From Lingula anatina (taxonomy: Eukaryota > Brachiopoda > Lingulata > Lingulida > Lingulidae): 49,228 nucleotides of DNA. The position numbers and the translations under genes were made by a program. This document shows positions 9,826 to 23,500 of the stretch, in pieces (position 1 is the first letter of the stretch; the number at the start of each line of letters is the position of its first letter). Under the pieces are notes generated by a model. It had not been told where the DNA came from, did not search any database, and saw only the letters and a list, made by a program, of their open reading frames with translations. The stretch covers positions 6,985 through 56,212 of the forward strand of contig NW_019775564.1 in assembly GCF_001039355.2 (NCBI RefSeq). The letters are read 5' to 3'.

Positions 9826-11596
9826 ATGACAGATCAACAAACTGTGGTTGTGACAGGTAAGTACTTTTACATCATGTGATATTGTTTTGTAATAGATAGT
9901 CTTTTTTTTTGCATTTTTTTTATTTAACACATTGTGAAATACATGAGTATATAAAAAGGAAGAAAATTCTACATATTTTAAAATCAAATCTTTTTTTATG
10001 AAAAAATATATTTTTATAGAATTCAGGGATACAACTGCATGTACTAGTATTTGGCCGTATTTCATTTAACTGGCACTGCTTTGTAAGTGGTACCATTTTA
10101 CAAGTTTTTTAAACACTCATAGCAATAAATGGAAAAAGAGAACACACCATATATGATATACAATTTTGAAGGATTTGGACCCTTTGGTTCCCACACAATC
10201 AATGCCAGCTGGCTTGCTGTCCAGGAGTTGGCAAGGAAAGGTTTGGGACAAGGCATTAATCTTGTGGTGGACCAGCTACCAGTGGCCTACTCTGAAGTGA
10301 AAAATATTGTGCCCAAGTTGTGGAATCTTAGACCCAAGGTCAGTACGTATAGGTAAATTCTAATTTTTTTCTTTTTTGTTTTTTTAAATAAATATCCTCC
10401 ATCATTTCAGGAATAACATGGCTCTTACATTGTACCTTCATAATTCTTACATTAAAGTTAACAGAAACACATTTTTATTGTGGTTTCTTTTTAATTAAAA
10501 AAATGTGAATGGTATAATATAATATAATATAATATAATGCCCAGCAGGGTTTATTGGACCACAGTCAACTTGCTAGTGTCAGTGTGCCAATGACTTCATT
10601 TGCTGCACTGTATAATAACTTTCATCACGATACTCTTCCACTTTTAGTTAGTAGTACATGTAGGAGTGTCCGGGATTGCAGACAGACTGACACTGGAGCA
10701 GCTAGCACACAATGACGGCTATGAGAGAGAGGATATATTTAACTGTGTTCCTGACACCAAGTGTTGTGTGGACGGAGCAGACCACTGCCTGGTGTCGGCT
10801 ATAGATATGACTAAAGTACAGCAGTGTGTTAATAGCTCTGCTTGTGGAGTGGAAGCCATTGTTTCTACTGATCCCGGAAGGTGAGAATCGAAGTTGATGT
10901 CAGATGGCATTCTCTGAATACTTATTTAGTCTTAGGGCTCATTCTCAATGAAAAAAATCTTTCTTTCTTTGTAGACGAATCCAATTCCTCTGGGACTCTT
11001 GCTGAGTACAACCAGATTAACACACCTTATTTCCAATGCTCTCAATTAGTTACCAGCCTTCTTTTATTCTACTAAGTGACAGGAGGATAAATCTACCTAC
11101 AATACAATATGATACAATACGACATCTTTGATAAATCTACAGACACAATTAAGACGCCCATAGTAGTATGAATTTTGGTTAAACAATAGTTTCATTGGGA
11201 ACAAACACTCACTAGCTTTATTGGAGAGTTATTTTTGTGCTTATCTAATCAGCCACTGTCTCAGCTTAATGATTGTATGAGCAGTAGTTTTTAATAACCT
11301 TATTATTGCTGTTGAAAAGGTTTTGGTGGTCTCTGGATATGATATGATAAGATAAGATAAAACAGTTATTCTTGACTTTGAGATTAATGTGAATCTCCAG
11401 TATCAAGTCACTTTTGCACTTTTATTTTTCTTTCAGGTTCCTGTGTGATTTTTCCTATTATCTTTCCCTTCATGTCAACCAGGATTGTGCAGCTTTCATA
11501 CATGTGCCAGATATCAATAAACCATACACAGTTGAGCAGCTGGCAGAGGGACTGAGAGTAGCCATATTAGCCATGCTGCAACAGTTGCCATCTTGA
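9826..11596 (+). CDS. PGPEP1: Pyroglutamyl-peptidase I, 4 exons, ~196 aa
   Basis: Coding exons: 9826-9856, 10172-10338, 10648-10880, 11437-11596. All junctions are GT-AG with phases 1, 0, 2, giving 196 aa plus stop against 209 in human. The cytosolic cysteine peptidase (family C15) removes N-terminal pyroglutamate from peptides. The N-terminus MTDQQTVVVTGFGPFG carries the substrate-pocket GFGPFG motif. The catalytic triad is complete: Glu83 in TLEQLAHNDGY, Cys147 in GRFLCDFSYY, His166 in AFIHVPDINKPY. Each is offset by two from human E85/C149/H168, so spacing is preserved. The C-terminus ends at MLQQLPS, shorter than the vertebrate tail. The ATG at 9826 is chosen because exon 1 splices to give an uninterrupted GFGPFG. 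AATAAA occurs downstream at about 11787 and 12767. Confidence 0.95.
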
Positions 11597-13080
11597 TGTC
11601 AGGGCTTTTTTGAGTGATAAAGATTTAATTACAAGGCTGATGAAAGAAATCTGATTTTGTTATATGATGCTATAGGAACACAAGTGGTATGGTTTCCTCT
11701 GTTCTAGTCATTTAGAACATTTTTTTATTTACCAGTTGACAAGTGGAACTACTAGCTAGCTTTAGACATAAGTGATTGGTTCAAAAATAAATTGATGAAC
11801 TGTTGATCAACTTTTGAAGATCAAGGTTAAATGAGATGTAAAAATCAGGTGTGCATGAACATTACTTTAGTAGGAGCATTGCATTGAGTGGAGGAAAACG
11901 AAGCCCCCTCAGCCTATATTTCAATTTCTCAATGTCATTTACAATTTATGGAAATCCATTAAAACAAGTTCCCTGTATAGCACATGGACACTTCTTTTTG
12001 ACCCATTTGTTAGGGTAATGAAATGATGCTTAAGGCAAAATATAGACCAAAATGACATTTTTTATTAAATTTATTTATTTCTAAAATATTAGCAACAGAA
12101 CACTTCAACATGTATCAAGTGACTCAAAAGATCACATGATATAAAACATTCATTTGTTCCTTAAACAATCGTTCTTTTAGTAAAACTATAATTTTTGTAA
12201 CAACTACATGTATTCTGTTATTTGAATGTAAGTAGAAAGATTGAAATATACATATCATTTTGAAAATAAAATGTTACTGAATGGAACAAGGTGTGTAAAG
12301 AATGGGAATCATCTGAGGTGTCCTAAAATGAGGCCTTTCAGACCACGTGATATAAAAGACTGGAAAACAAGAAAATATGCGCTAGCGATATGCACCGAGA
12401 AAGTATTAAAAAGCATTGCAGTAGTGAGACCAAAAATGTGTGAATCCATATTGTTCTGCACAAGAACATAAAACAACCAGAGGGTACATAAATTCTGTCA
12501 GCTTTCACTCCGCACTTGCATTTCTGCCATTATTTCTGATCCCCCCATCTCCAAATCCTGCTAAATCTTGCTTGATTTTATTTCAAGTAACAAAGACCCG
12601 GTTCTTTCAGATGATTCCCATTAAACAGATAACATATTGCAACAAAAAATATACGCACAACAATAATTGCAACAGAAAACAGTCATGCACACAAATAATT
12701 GCAATGAAAAGAATGGCTGACAATATTGCATAGACCATGTTGACGTACATGTACACTTATGTGTCAATAAACACAAATTTTAATGGTAATAGTTTTGTAT
12801 TTGACTGAAATGATGTTTGAGAAAGCTGGTTAAGCAGCAATGACTAGTTCTATGACAGCAGTCTATGATGTCATAGATACTGTGTCAAGACACCTGCTGC
12901 ACATAGCATCAGCCTAGTAAAAATGATTTTAAAAATTCAAAGTAACCACTGTGACTTAATTATATAATTACTATAATAATTATTAATCAAATTACTTAAA
13001 AACCTAATCTAGTTAATTTTAATTTGAACTAGAAGTATTCCGAGGACTTGTAGTCAGTTTGATCAGTGGTTTGAAATGTT
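11597..13080. other. PGPEP1 3' UTR and intergenic region
   Basis: It follows the PGPEP1 stop. Possible poly(A) signals are AAATAAA near 11786 and CAATAAA near 12766. Short plus ORFs at 12241-12733 have no recognisable similarity and atypical composition. A small inverted pair CTATGAC/GTCATAG lies around 12851-12877. No other gene is seen. Confidence 0.5.
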
Positions 13081-13302
13081 TAAGACTGCATTCCCAGAGA
13101 TTTAGATCGATCTATCTGGGTCGACCTAACTCCCTGGGGGTTCACGCTAAATTGCTGTCAGCCGAGCGAGCACGACAGTTAATTACCCCCTTACAGCTCT
13201 TAGTAGGCGGGACAGACATTTAAGCCAGCTAAGCTGATGGTAATCTAGTGAGACTCCCCACAGGGATAGATCGATCTAAAATCTGTGGGAATGGGGTCTA
13301 AG
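13081..13302 (+). mobile_element. MITE-A copy 1 (~222 bp, terminal inverted repeats)
   Basis: The left end CATTCCCAGAGATTTAGATC pairs with the right end as its inverted complement, ending GATCTAAAATCTGTGGGAATG. Subterminal blocks also pair roughly (ACTCCCTGGGGGTTCACGCTA against a GTGAGACTCCCCAC block), so the whole element is nearly a foldback. No coding capacity. Two more copies occur at 34688 and, inverted, 47762. The superfamily is unassigned because no clear target-site duplication is seen. Confidence 0.8.
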
Positions 13303-14571
13303 GTTCAGACTCTTAATATATATATAGTATGTTACTGTGTTGGTTGCTTCAATACCAGAACAGTACAATAGAATAGCAAGCACATTAAAGCCCTTGGTAA
13401 ACACAGACACTCAACAAACTTTGACATGCATCCCATTTTAAGGTTCAATGTATAGTATATTTTCTAGTCCTTGTAACATCTGCTATCTGACTATATATAA
13501 AAAAACAGTGACACGCATCTCTGACTTAAAAAAAAGAAAAGTGAAAATATTTATTTTCTATCATCATAAGTTGAAATCCAAGTATTTGGCATTGGTAGTC
13601 ATAAAAATATAATACAAAATTATTTATCCTTCTTACTCCTTATTTACACATTTGATATTTTAATAAAAATTTGGGGAATATTTTGACCCCCCCCCCAAAA
13701 AAAAAAAAAAAAAGGAAAAAAGAAAGAAAAGAAAGAAAACTCGATTACAAGAACAGTGCTAAAGTAAAGAATAATGGCTTGGGCCCTGAGTTTCCACACC
13801 TTAAAAGAAGTAACATCTCAGTAGAACTTATTCTGCAACAAACATAGTCCAATGAAAAATGACTAAAACAAATTTTTAGTATAAACTTCACAGGTCACTA
13901 ATCAATTCAGTAAAATTTCTTGCCAGCTGTTCTACTAAAGATGTTACTTCTTGGTGTAGAAAATAATGCTGATAACAGTTTACTATATGTGTGCTTAGAA
14001 ACATGATTTATTACAATAATACCTATAACAATCTCCTCATGTACTTGAGAAGAGTTTTAAAGGGGAGGACTGCTGTAACAGCCTCCTAAATGGTGTACTG
14101 CAATGGTTGAATTAGAATCCTAATTAAAAACGAAGTTAATATTACAATGAGACATCTGCCATTTAAAGTAATGTTACAAACTATATAAAGATTAAATTAC
14201 TAATTGTTTGATTAGAGACGTTCTGTTTTGAGTATGTTTTAATGATAGTTTGAGAAATGTAATAGCTACAGATTCTGATGTGACAATGATTTTGCCAAGA
14301 GAAAAGCAATGCAACTATAAAAAACATTCTAACAATTTCCTTTCAATGTGTCAAAATAATTTAAACCCCCCCCCCACCCCCCAAAAGGTAATATTAGATC
14401 AAATCTAAAACCCCTTTGTCTTGACAGTAAATTGCTTTTAAAAGCATGGTTCAAATTCTAAGTTAACAAAATAAAACAATTTTCATTATTTGATGGCAAT
14501 TAATTTTCCAACTTTGTTGAATAACAAACTTTGAATTCTGGTTATTTTCTACACCTAAAAGAACCAGCAAA
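13303..14571. other. ATP8B 3' UTR and intergenic region
   Basis: No ORF of note. It contains a C/A run at 13686-13713 followed by GA-rich sequence, and a C run at 14367-14382. The minus-strand 3' UTR of the flippase begins at 14571 and extends to an undetermined point. Several TTTATT (minus AATAAA) motifs exist, for example near 13550, but I cannot choose among them. Confidence 0.45.
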
Positions 14572-17500
14572 TCAAGAACGAACAGTGTAACCTACAAGTT
14601 CCACATTATTTTCACTAGAGGAGGGAATATTATTTTTAGGAGAAGAATTCATAACCAAATTGCCATCAGAAAGCTTTGTCTTTGTGCCATTTCCTGCACT
14701 ATTTTGGCGAATTGGAGTGGCTCCATCTAGTGGTCTGTTTGCCCGCATAATGCTTCCACTTGTTATCAATTGTCCAAAGCCTTCTTGGTGTGCAAAGGCA
14801 TAGCCAGACCTTATGGAACCATGCTTGCTGCTGCGATTGAAGGAGGCACGACTTAGTTTCAATCCAAGGTCTCTTGATTTTGATTTTGACTTGGACAGTT
14901 TAGTTCTAAGCCTTACTCTGTCAGTTAACGTAGGTGCTGTATCCTGTTTATAAAATCTGTAGGCTACCACAGGTAACAGTAAGACCACATTGCCCAGCAC
15001 AAGAGAGAACCAGAAGTTGGCTGTCGCCATGGTGTGTCTTGCCGCTCCTGTGTATGTCGTTGTAATGAGCCAGTTGTTCCCAAAAATGTCAGAGTACAGA
15101 AAGAATATAGAGCAAAAATAAAATATGATGCTGCCAAACGTCATGATGGGATTGAATACTGACCAAAACTGTGTGTCTATTGCCAACTGAAAGGAAGAAA
15201 TTGTCTGATTATGCTTGCTTTCATCGTGTATAATCTTCACAAACAGAGTAATAATATATTTATTTAAGTCTAAAATCCATAAAAATATCTTCTATAGACT
15301 TCACAAATAAAACACAAAGTAGAAAGAATTATTTCAAATGAAAAAGAGAAGAATGTCCAATTAAAATGTTCAGTAAATTATTTAATGTCCAATCATAATT
15401 TTTTTTCTTTAAGATAAGTTTTCTGTAGTGAGAAAAATTCTATAAAGGGAACAGAATTCTTTCTCACCTTGAAGTGTTTTGAATGTGAAATGCACTTAAT
15501 TATATAAAACTGGGCTGATACTTCCCATTACATTCAAATTCAATTGAAACAAAGTTGCTTAAAGGGCACAGTTACCAAAATATTACCTTTGAAACTCTTT
15601 TGCGTCATATACAAACTCAACTTACCCGGAATGTCACTACAGGTATAAGTATAGAGGCCACTGTGACTCCGTAGGTATGAAAGTCGGCCACGTCATGGCC
15701 TGTGGGGTCCACCCCCATGTTGAAGGCCCCGTAAGGAATGAAGAACAGGAGAAGTGAAGAAACCACTCCCTCAAACACACTGTGAAGAAATACTTTTTTG
15801 TTGAACAGTAAGTTTGATAGGCCTGGTGCATACAGCTTGGGATACTTGATTGAATATATATCATTCACATCCTGAAACAGATGAAAAGGTGTCATAATAT
15901 TAGATGTTATTATCAGAATGTTAAAGCTATTGCTTATTTATCAAAAAAAAATGTTTGTATAAATGAAAAAAATTATTCTGTTAAAAACATTCATGGAAGC
16001 ACTGGAAGACTGACAAAGTGGAATCATAGAAATGTCATGTACTGTCTTTAATATTCATCAGGGAGACAATGCAACATCTAAATAGGCACTGGAGCCTTAA
16101 CTTCACTAACATACAAAAGAGAAGAGATATTCTATGAGTCATAAAGATATTTCTACTAAACACTTCATCCAAACTTGCCTGCTCAAATATCCCTATTACC
16201 AACACTGGCATTGATGTGTAACATAAGTTGTACAATGAGATGAAGAATGGGTCATATAATGTCTGAAAGAATATGATAAATTTAATATAGTAAATATAAA
16301 AATTATCATTTACATCATGAATTAAATGCTTGAAATATAATTCTAATTATTTAAAACAGTTCCACAATAATAATATCAAAGTGTGAAATTTTTTCAGTTT
16401 ACCTGTGCAGAAAATCCACAGAAGAATGCAAACCAGAAATGACAAAATGTGAAAGTGAAGTTCTTGTAAAAGAAGTAGCGTAAAAATATGCACATCCTGA
16501 CGTAGGACCAGCGGCCATGACATAGAAGTAGTCTCTCCAAATACCGGAACTGAGCCAGTGAGAAATCACTAGCCAGCACTGCTTGCATGCCTTCCTGACC
16601 ACTGATGCCAACACCTATGTGAGCAGCTGAAACGGAAAGATCATCTTTTAATTTTCCCATCAGCAGCCCTGTAGGCAGGGGGGAGGGGGGGAGGGGCAGT
16701 TTCAAACAAATAAAAAGACACACCATCTTCAAAACTGATGTCTTCATACCTATCTATCCTTATGTACACGTATAAGACTAAATAAAATGGCATTCTAGAA
16801 TTGTACAAGAAACACTTTTCAATTCAAATTGATATAATACTTAAATGCTTAAAAGGTTGTGTCTGTACATGAAAATTGTGTTAAAATTTAAAATTTAAAT
16901 TTAAAGTTTTTATTTCATATCAGAAATTACAGAATTTTTGTTTTTCACTCATTATTTCAGACAAGTATTTAGCGTGTTTGTACATTGATATCATTTTTCT
17001 TAACAGAAAATTTTGTGATCCTATAAAGAAATAATTTCTTTCCTTTTTTTGTTTAGATATATTGAATATTTTATGGAGACATTAAAATAAGACTTATCAA
17101 TAATTTAGTCACTCACTTTTAATCATGCTAACATCATTGGCCCCATCTCCTATTGCTAAAGTGATAGATTTCTTATTGACCTTGACTAGATCCACTACCA
17201 GTGCTTTCTGCAGCGGAGTGACCCTGCAACAGATCACTGCTTTGCATAAACAACCTGTCTCCAGCAGAAGTTGCTCCATATCTTTATGTAGGGCAAATAC
17301 CTTGAGAAAGAGAAACAAGTCATCAAAAGAAAACTCAAGAAAAACTTAAAAGTGCAACAAAATTTTGAATAAAAACTGCTGTCTATTCAATTAATTTAAG
17401 TTAACAGAAATGAATTTTCTTTGATCTTCATCTAGATATTTCTTTACTTTTATGATATATTTCACTGTTGTAATAATTTCCAGAGTAGAAATCAGTGATG

Positions 17501-20500
17501 TTCAGTTTAATAAGCATGACTTTAATATAACCAACAATGCACCTTACTTGTATTTCAATAATGAACTGTCTCTGGAAGTATTAATCATCTTAACTTCGCA
17601 CTTGTTGACTTTACTTTGAAATTTAATAAACACTGCTGCCATACTAATCAGTCTCATCACTTCCTGTATGTAAAGCCTAGAGAATACAACCATAAACATA
17701 AACATAGAAATACACTTCTCTACCCCAGCTCTACTTACCAGGCTGTGTCCATTGATGACCAGAGCATAGCCTCCAAACTCCTCTGTTGAATTTCCATTCT
17801 GCATTGGAGTAGCAGTTCCAGCATAGGAGACGACCTCCACACTGGAGTGCCCAGACATCATGTCTTTGGCATTCTGCAGTTGTTTGGCAACTTGTTCTTT
17901 AGATTCCCCGTCCACTACGAACACTTCTTCCATTTCTTCTGTCAACAGCTTGCAGGAATACCCAATGTTGATAGCCGTTTCTAGAGATTAAGTTGTAAAT
18001 ACTTAATGTTTTGATAAAATGGGAAAGGATCAGAATAAATTAATGTGGTCCAATATTTCAAACTTATAATAGTGTTTTTCATTAGGTTTATTTTTACCTT
18101 GTTTATCCCCAGTAAGCACCCAAATCTTAATGTCAGCTAATGCAAGGTTTGCAATGGTCTGCGGGACACCATCTTGTAGTTTATCTTCAATAGCTGTTGC
18201 ACCTATCAAAGTCAGATTCTGCTCTATTTCCTCAAATACTTCATCTAACATCTCATCTCTGTTTACCATTGACGTGCTGGAAATAAACAGATTAGAGGAT
18301 TTTTTTTTAATATATAAAACATTCTAATTTAAAATATCCATTCATGGGAGACAAACAGTGCTTCTTTTTTTCCCTCCTTTTTAAGGAAAGAATAGTGAGG
18401 CAGGGGTTCATGTGTCTGCAATACAAGTTCTGTAACTATACAACAGACATTAGATTCATGCATCATTTCTCTGACCACCAATGGCTGGAGTGGAAAGAAG
18501 AGGGATTGCTGAAAATGTGTAATTACACAGGGAAGGAAGGAACTAATAATAATAATAATAATAATAATAATTATAATAATAATAATAAAGAGGGTAAAAC
18601 ATGTTAGGTGCACATACTTATCTTACACATGGCCCTCTGGGGGGTTAAAAGAATAGTTTAGTTTAAAGAAATGCTATTTCAGGCTGCAGTGGTTAAGGTT
18701 ATAAATGCCATGACCCTTACCTTGCTCGGTGGTGTTTTTTCTTCCACTCATTGTAATAATTGGAATCAATCTCCTTGGTTGCCAAGCACAGGGTCCGCAG
18801 TCCAATGTGAGCAAACTCCTGGGGAGAACACAGGACACACAGTCAACTACAGGGTCAGGCCTACCCAACTACCAGACTCAGCACCAAACGATCCTGAATT
18901 CACTGGCAGATCGGACTACGCTGCCCATTTTCAAGGTGTGCGTCAGTACACGCTTCGAAGTATCAGACACGAAATCGCTCTTGCCTAGTAGGCAATGTGA
19001 TAGCAATGATTCTGAGCAGGATTGTAAAGTAGTGCATCTCATCTCAAAATTAGTTCCGGGGTATGATACTGTGAAATGTGTACTGACACAAACCTTGAAA
19101 ACGGGTAATGTGGTCCAATCTACTGGTGAATTCGGAATCATTCGGTGCCGAGTCTGGTAGTTAGGAAGGCCTGAGGGTGTAGCTTCTTAAGCCATTACCA
19201 CTATCTAACAATTACCCTAATACTATTTATTCATTTATAAACTGTATTTATTGAGGGTAAAAACATGGTAATCATAAAATTATTCTTCTCCAAGATGCCT
19301 ATTATCCAGTTTATGCATCAAACCAACTTTTTAGAATGTCATGCAGATAACCATGTGTTACCTATACATAGAACTAAGCAAAACATAAATATAAATATAT
19401 AAAATAAAATAATAAATAAAAATAATAAATAAATAAAGTAAAGCACACTTACATTTAAATGACTAGTGGTTAGTTCTTTAATATCTCCACAGTTTTTATC
19501 CAGGTGGGCATAAACAGTGGTGTCAGCTCCTTTGCACATCAGCATTATCTTGTCATCTTTTTTCACGATCACCTGAACATACCAATAACAATAGTAGAGA
19601 ACACGAACAGCAACATACATTGTAATATTACCTACCATCTAGCCTTTATCCTCCCATAAATTTAATAAATGCTAAGTTAGTTGAATCCACTTTGACAAAT
19701 GAATAGTATTACGTGTACAAGTACTTACAGACATTCTTTTCCTGACATTGTTGAAGTCTAAAATACACAACAGTTCATAGATTTCCTCCACCCCATTCAC
19801 TTCAATGGTGATTGTAGTGGGAGTTCTAGTCTAAAAATATGGAAATTGTAGACAGTTATAAATCAAAAACTTCAAAAAGTTCAAAACTTAACATTTGCAT
19901 TTTTCGATGGGTGATCGACACTTGAAGACTTTCTCTTTTAAAAAACGAAACACCTGCTCTAAATATAGCACTGTCAAATTTCATGTCTCACCTTAAACAC
20001 AAATCCAAAATTCCTTGCTGCAGACACCAGTGCCGCCTCATCAGGAGACTGTGCCTGGTATTCTAACTTGCCTGGAATGTAGAGTCAGTCCTTGGGTAAG
20101 AAAATCACTTTTAAATACAGTCTTGGACAATCAATCAAGATCACTGGTAACCAATCATTATTTTTATTTCACAGAATAGCACAGCATTCATGACCAAACT
20201 TACCATCTTTTTCTTCAGACATGACAGTATGACACAAAGCCAAAACACGGAAAAATTCATCTGCGTGGGGATCTTTATTCTGAACTGCCTTTAGGAGTCG
20301 GACATCATGAAATTCGAAAGATTCCTCATACATATGGTTTCCAGAAAAATCAACTTTTGTTCTCTGGAAGAGGAGAAATGAAACTGTTAAGTGGCAGAAC
20401 TCCAATGTCTAGCTGCAGCACAGATGTTTCAGTAAAACCAATTGTTTGTTATCTATCAAAATGGGTAACCAACAAATCCTACTCATCAGAGCAAATAGAC

Positions 20501-23500
20501 ATTTATAGTATGAGAAACATCATTTGCAGAGTGCATCACTTTACAATTTATAATAGGTTACATCATACTTTTTTCTCTAGTAATTTGTCACAGCCTTTAA
20601 ATTGGGATACTTGTTAAAAGAGAATTGAAAACAGCAAATTTCCTAGGTTTAATAAATAATTCTAACATATACTTCTGACTCACATCACATATTTCCATGG
20701 GGTTGCCATCAGGATCATAGGGGTCGCCATACATTTTCCCATTGATAGAACATTTATTAAATGTCATAATGTTCTGGAATAAATGAATGCAAATCAACAG
20801 TTCATTCAAGTGCAAGGAAAACAAAATCAAATAAAACATAATAGGCTGTTTGAAAATCTTAGAAAGCAACACATTTTATTTAAATAGGCTTGGTTTGTCA
20901 CTTTAAGCCACCCAATCAGGCTTTCACAAAAACTTAAAAACAAAGGTTTCTGAATTTTTCCTCAGCCAATACAAGTTATCTTCAAATATTACGGGACAGG
21001 AGGGTGGATGGGTGGGTGGAGGGGGGGGGTAAAACCATTTCTACCCCTATTGCTCACAATGGTGGTAAAAAAAAATCAATTACCTGTGTAAGTGTCCCAG
21101 TTTTGTCTGAAAAAATATATTCTATCTGGCCTAATTCTTCATTGAGAGTGGTAGTCCTGGCCCTGGCTGGGGTGTCAGACTGGGGGTGGTGCATCTTCCT
21201 GTCCCAGTTGATCCACCAACTGTTCACAAAACGTATCACCTCAACACTGGAAGGGAGCAGCAGGCTTTCACATAATGTACAGAGTACAAAACTAAATAAT
21301 ATACTTCCAATATGAACTCTGGGTGGAACAGTAAATGAATAAATGGGAAAAAATACACCAAAATATCTAAATTCCAGAAGTGTGTGTGACAACGTTCAGG
21401 AAGAGGAACATGATTATTTCCTTGAGCAGGGATAAGACTGCCATATAATAAAGAGAAAAAATCAGAAAAGATGGCGTGGGGTCCAGGGGAACGCCTAAGC
21501 CAATGATATTTTTGGCTCCAAAAAAGCCAGAAATCTGCCAATAGTCTGAAAAATCTCATACCTGCTTGAGAAAGAAATTGCATAAATGTTATTTGGGATT
21601 GTTAATCAGGAACAGTTGTGATAACGACTGCTATAACAGTCTTCTAAAAATGATGCATTTAATCAAAGATGTTTTGTGAAATTAATTTCTCTCACCTGAC
21701 ATACAAAGAGATTGGCACCACTGTATTCAATATGATGACGTATGAGAAGAAAACCATGAGTGCCAGCACCGTGGCCCCAGCCTCTTTGGTGCCAGACGTG
21801 GTCCCCAGGGACGTCCCCGGGATATAGTCCTCCCAGGGTAAGTAGAGCTGGAAGTCAAAGCCTGTGGTCGACTCCCAGATACCAAATGCCACCGTGCAAA
21901 TAAGGCACAAACAGCATAAGGCAATCACAATCTGGAAATGCATTTATTCAGAACTTTAGGAAAACATGAGATCTTTTCCCGTGTATTTTATATAAAGTTA
22001 AAAGAATTCTTCAATTCTATTGAAGATACTGAAGTTGTAATTCTTTCTCAATAAAATACCATCAAAATAATCATCATACTGCCTGTCAAATGGATTAGAT
22101 CAAACAGAGGAAGTTTGGCTGCCATTCTAAGGTAAATGCTGCTGCCTCATCCCATTTGGACACCTCAGTATTCATTTTGTTTCTGTGCCATAATAACTCA
22201 CTAAAACTCACCCTAATAATGAGAACATTCATGAGACGATCAATATTGGTCCTTTTGAACATGCTCTCTCCACAGTTCATCATGAGTTTTGTGTCTTGTC
22301 CAGCAAACACCACCAACCCATAACACCACATGGTATTTCTTAGTACACAACCACGGAGGAGGATCTTGTCGTTATCCACTGAATACGCCTCCCCCTTCCA
22401 CTTCAGGGTGCCCTCGTATTTGTTCAGCCTGTTGTTGGGGGCTTCACAGGTCAGCTCTCCTATTGAAATCATACACAGAATAATGTTAACTAATTAAGGC
22501 ACACCAAATGAACTGACCTCTCATTATTAATCAGTTCCTTCAGTAATTATATAGCTAATTAATCAAGGAGTCATCAATAAATGCAACTGATTATTAGTTA
22601 GCCAATTTCTGATCTTATAAGTTTAATCAACTCCACCCATTACTTTTTGAGTTAGGCTGTAAACTAACAAACCAACAAAGACATAAAATATGAATACCTA
22701 AACGGTGGTTCTTAAAGCAGACACACAATAATGAACTAAAAGTCAGTGAGATGTCAGTTGATTGTGATTTTGCAACTAATTCACTCCAAACACAATCCAA
22801 CTGCATTTTCCAGGTCACTTTCTTTTTAGAATTCAGTTTTCCCAAATAACATTAATATCCACTGATCTTTTTTTTTTTTTTATAATCATTGAAGCTTAAA
22901 TATTTATAATCGAAATCAAGTAATCACCCACTTTTTATCCACAACCCCAATTTGCCTTTAAGCATAACAGGCATACATTGGAAAATGAAATAAACACTAC
23001 AGTAAATAAAAAAGTGAACTTAACATTTTGCAAAAATTTTTTTTCTTGTATCCTACTTTTAAATTGCACCAAAAGGCCATTTTTCTACAGGTATTTCCAC
23101 TGTTTCAACTTATTCTGTAATTTTAACCAAATCCATAAAAATTCATATTTTTTCTTTTTTATTTTTTAAATTATTATCAAACAATTCCATGCTGGCCTGA
23201 TTCTGGACTCTCTAATTCTGCATGCCATGTCTCACCATCAAATTTACTGAGCTCTCCAATATCATTCCCCATTTCTGCCGTCTCTGGCAGAGCCTGTCTG
23301 ACCTTCAGGTTGGTTTCCCTGTAGATAGAACCAATAAGTTAAAATCTACAGAAATCAGGATTAATGTGCTTACAAAGGCATTCCCTTTATGAACTGGAAA
23401 CTCAAACATCATCATCATCAACCAGTGGGAGAATATAGCAAGAGAGCTTGACGTCTGAAGAATCGTTTTGTCTATGAGAAAATCAAGTTTTACATCCTCA

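Noticed and set aside
12241-12733. Two short plus ORFs downstream of PGPEP1
   Set aside because: No recognised domain, biased composition and no supporting splice structure; probably 3' UTR or intergenic.
18671-19160. Overlapping ORFs of 87-143 codons on both strands
   Set aside because: They arise from the two arms of the foldback element and from antisense of the flippase exon.
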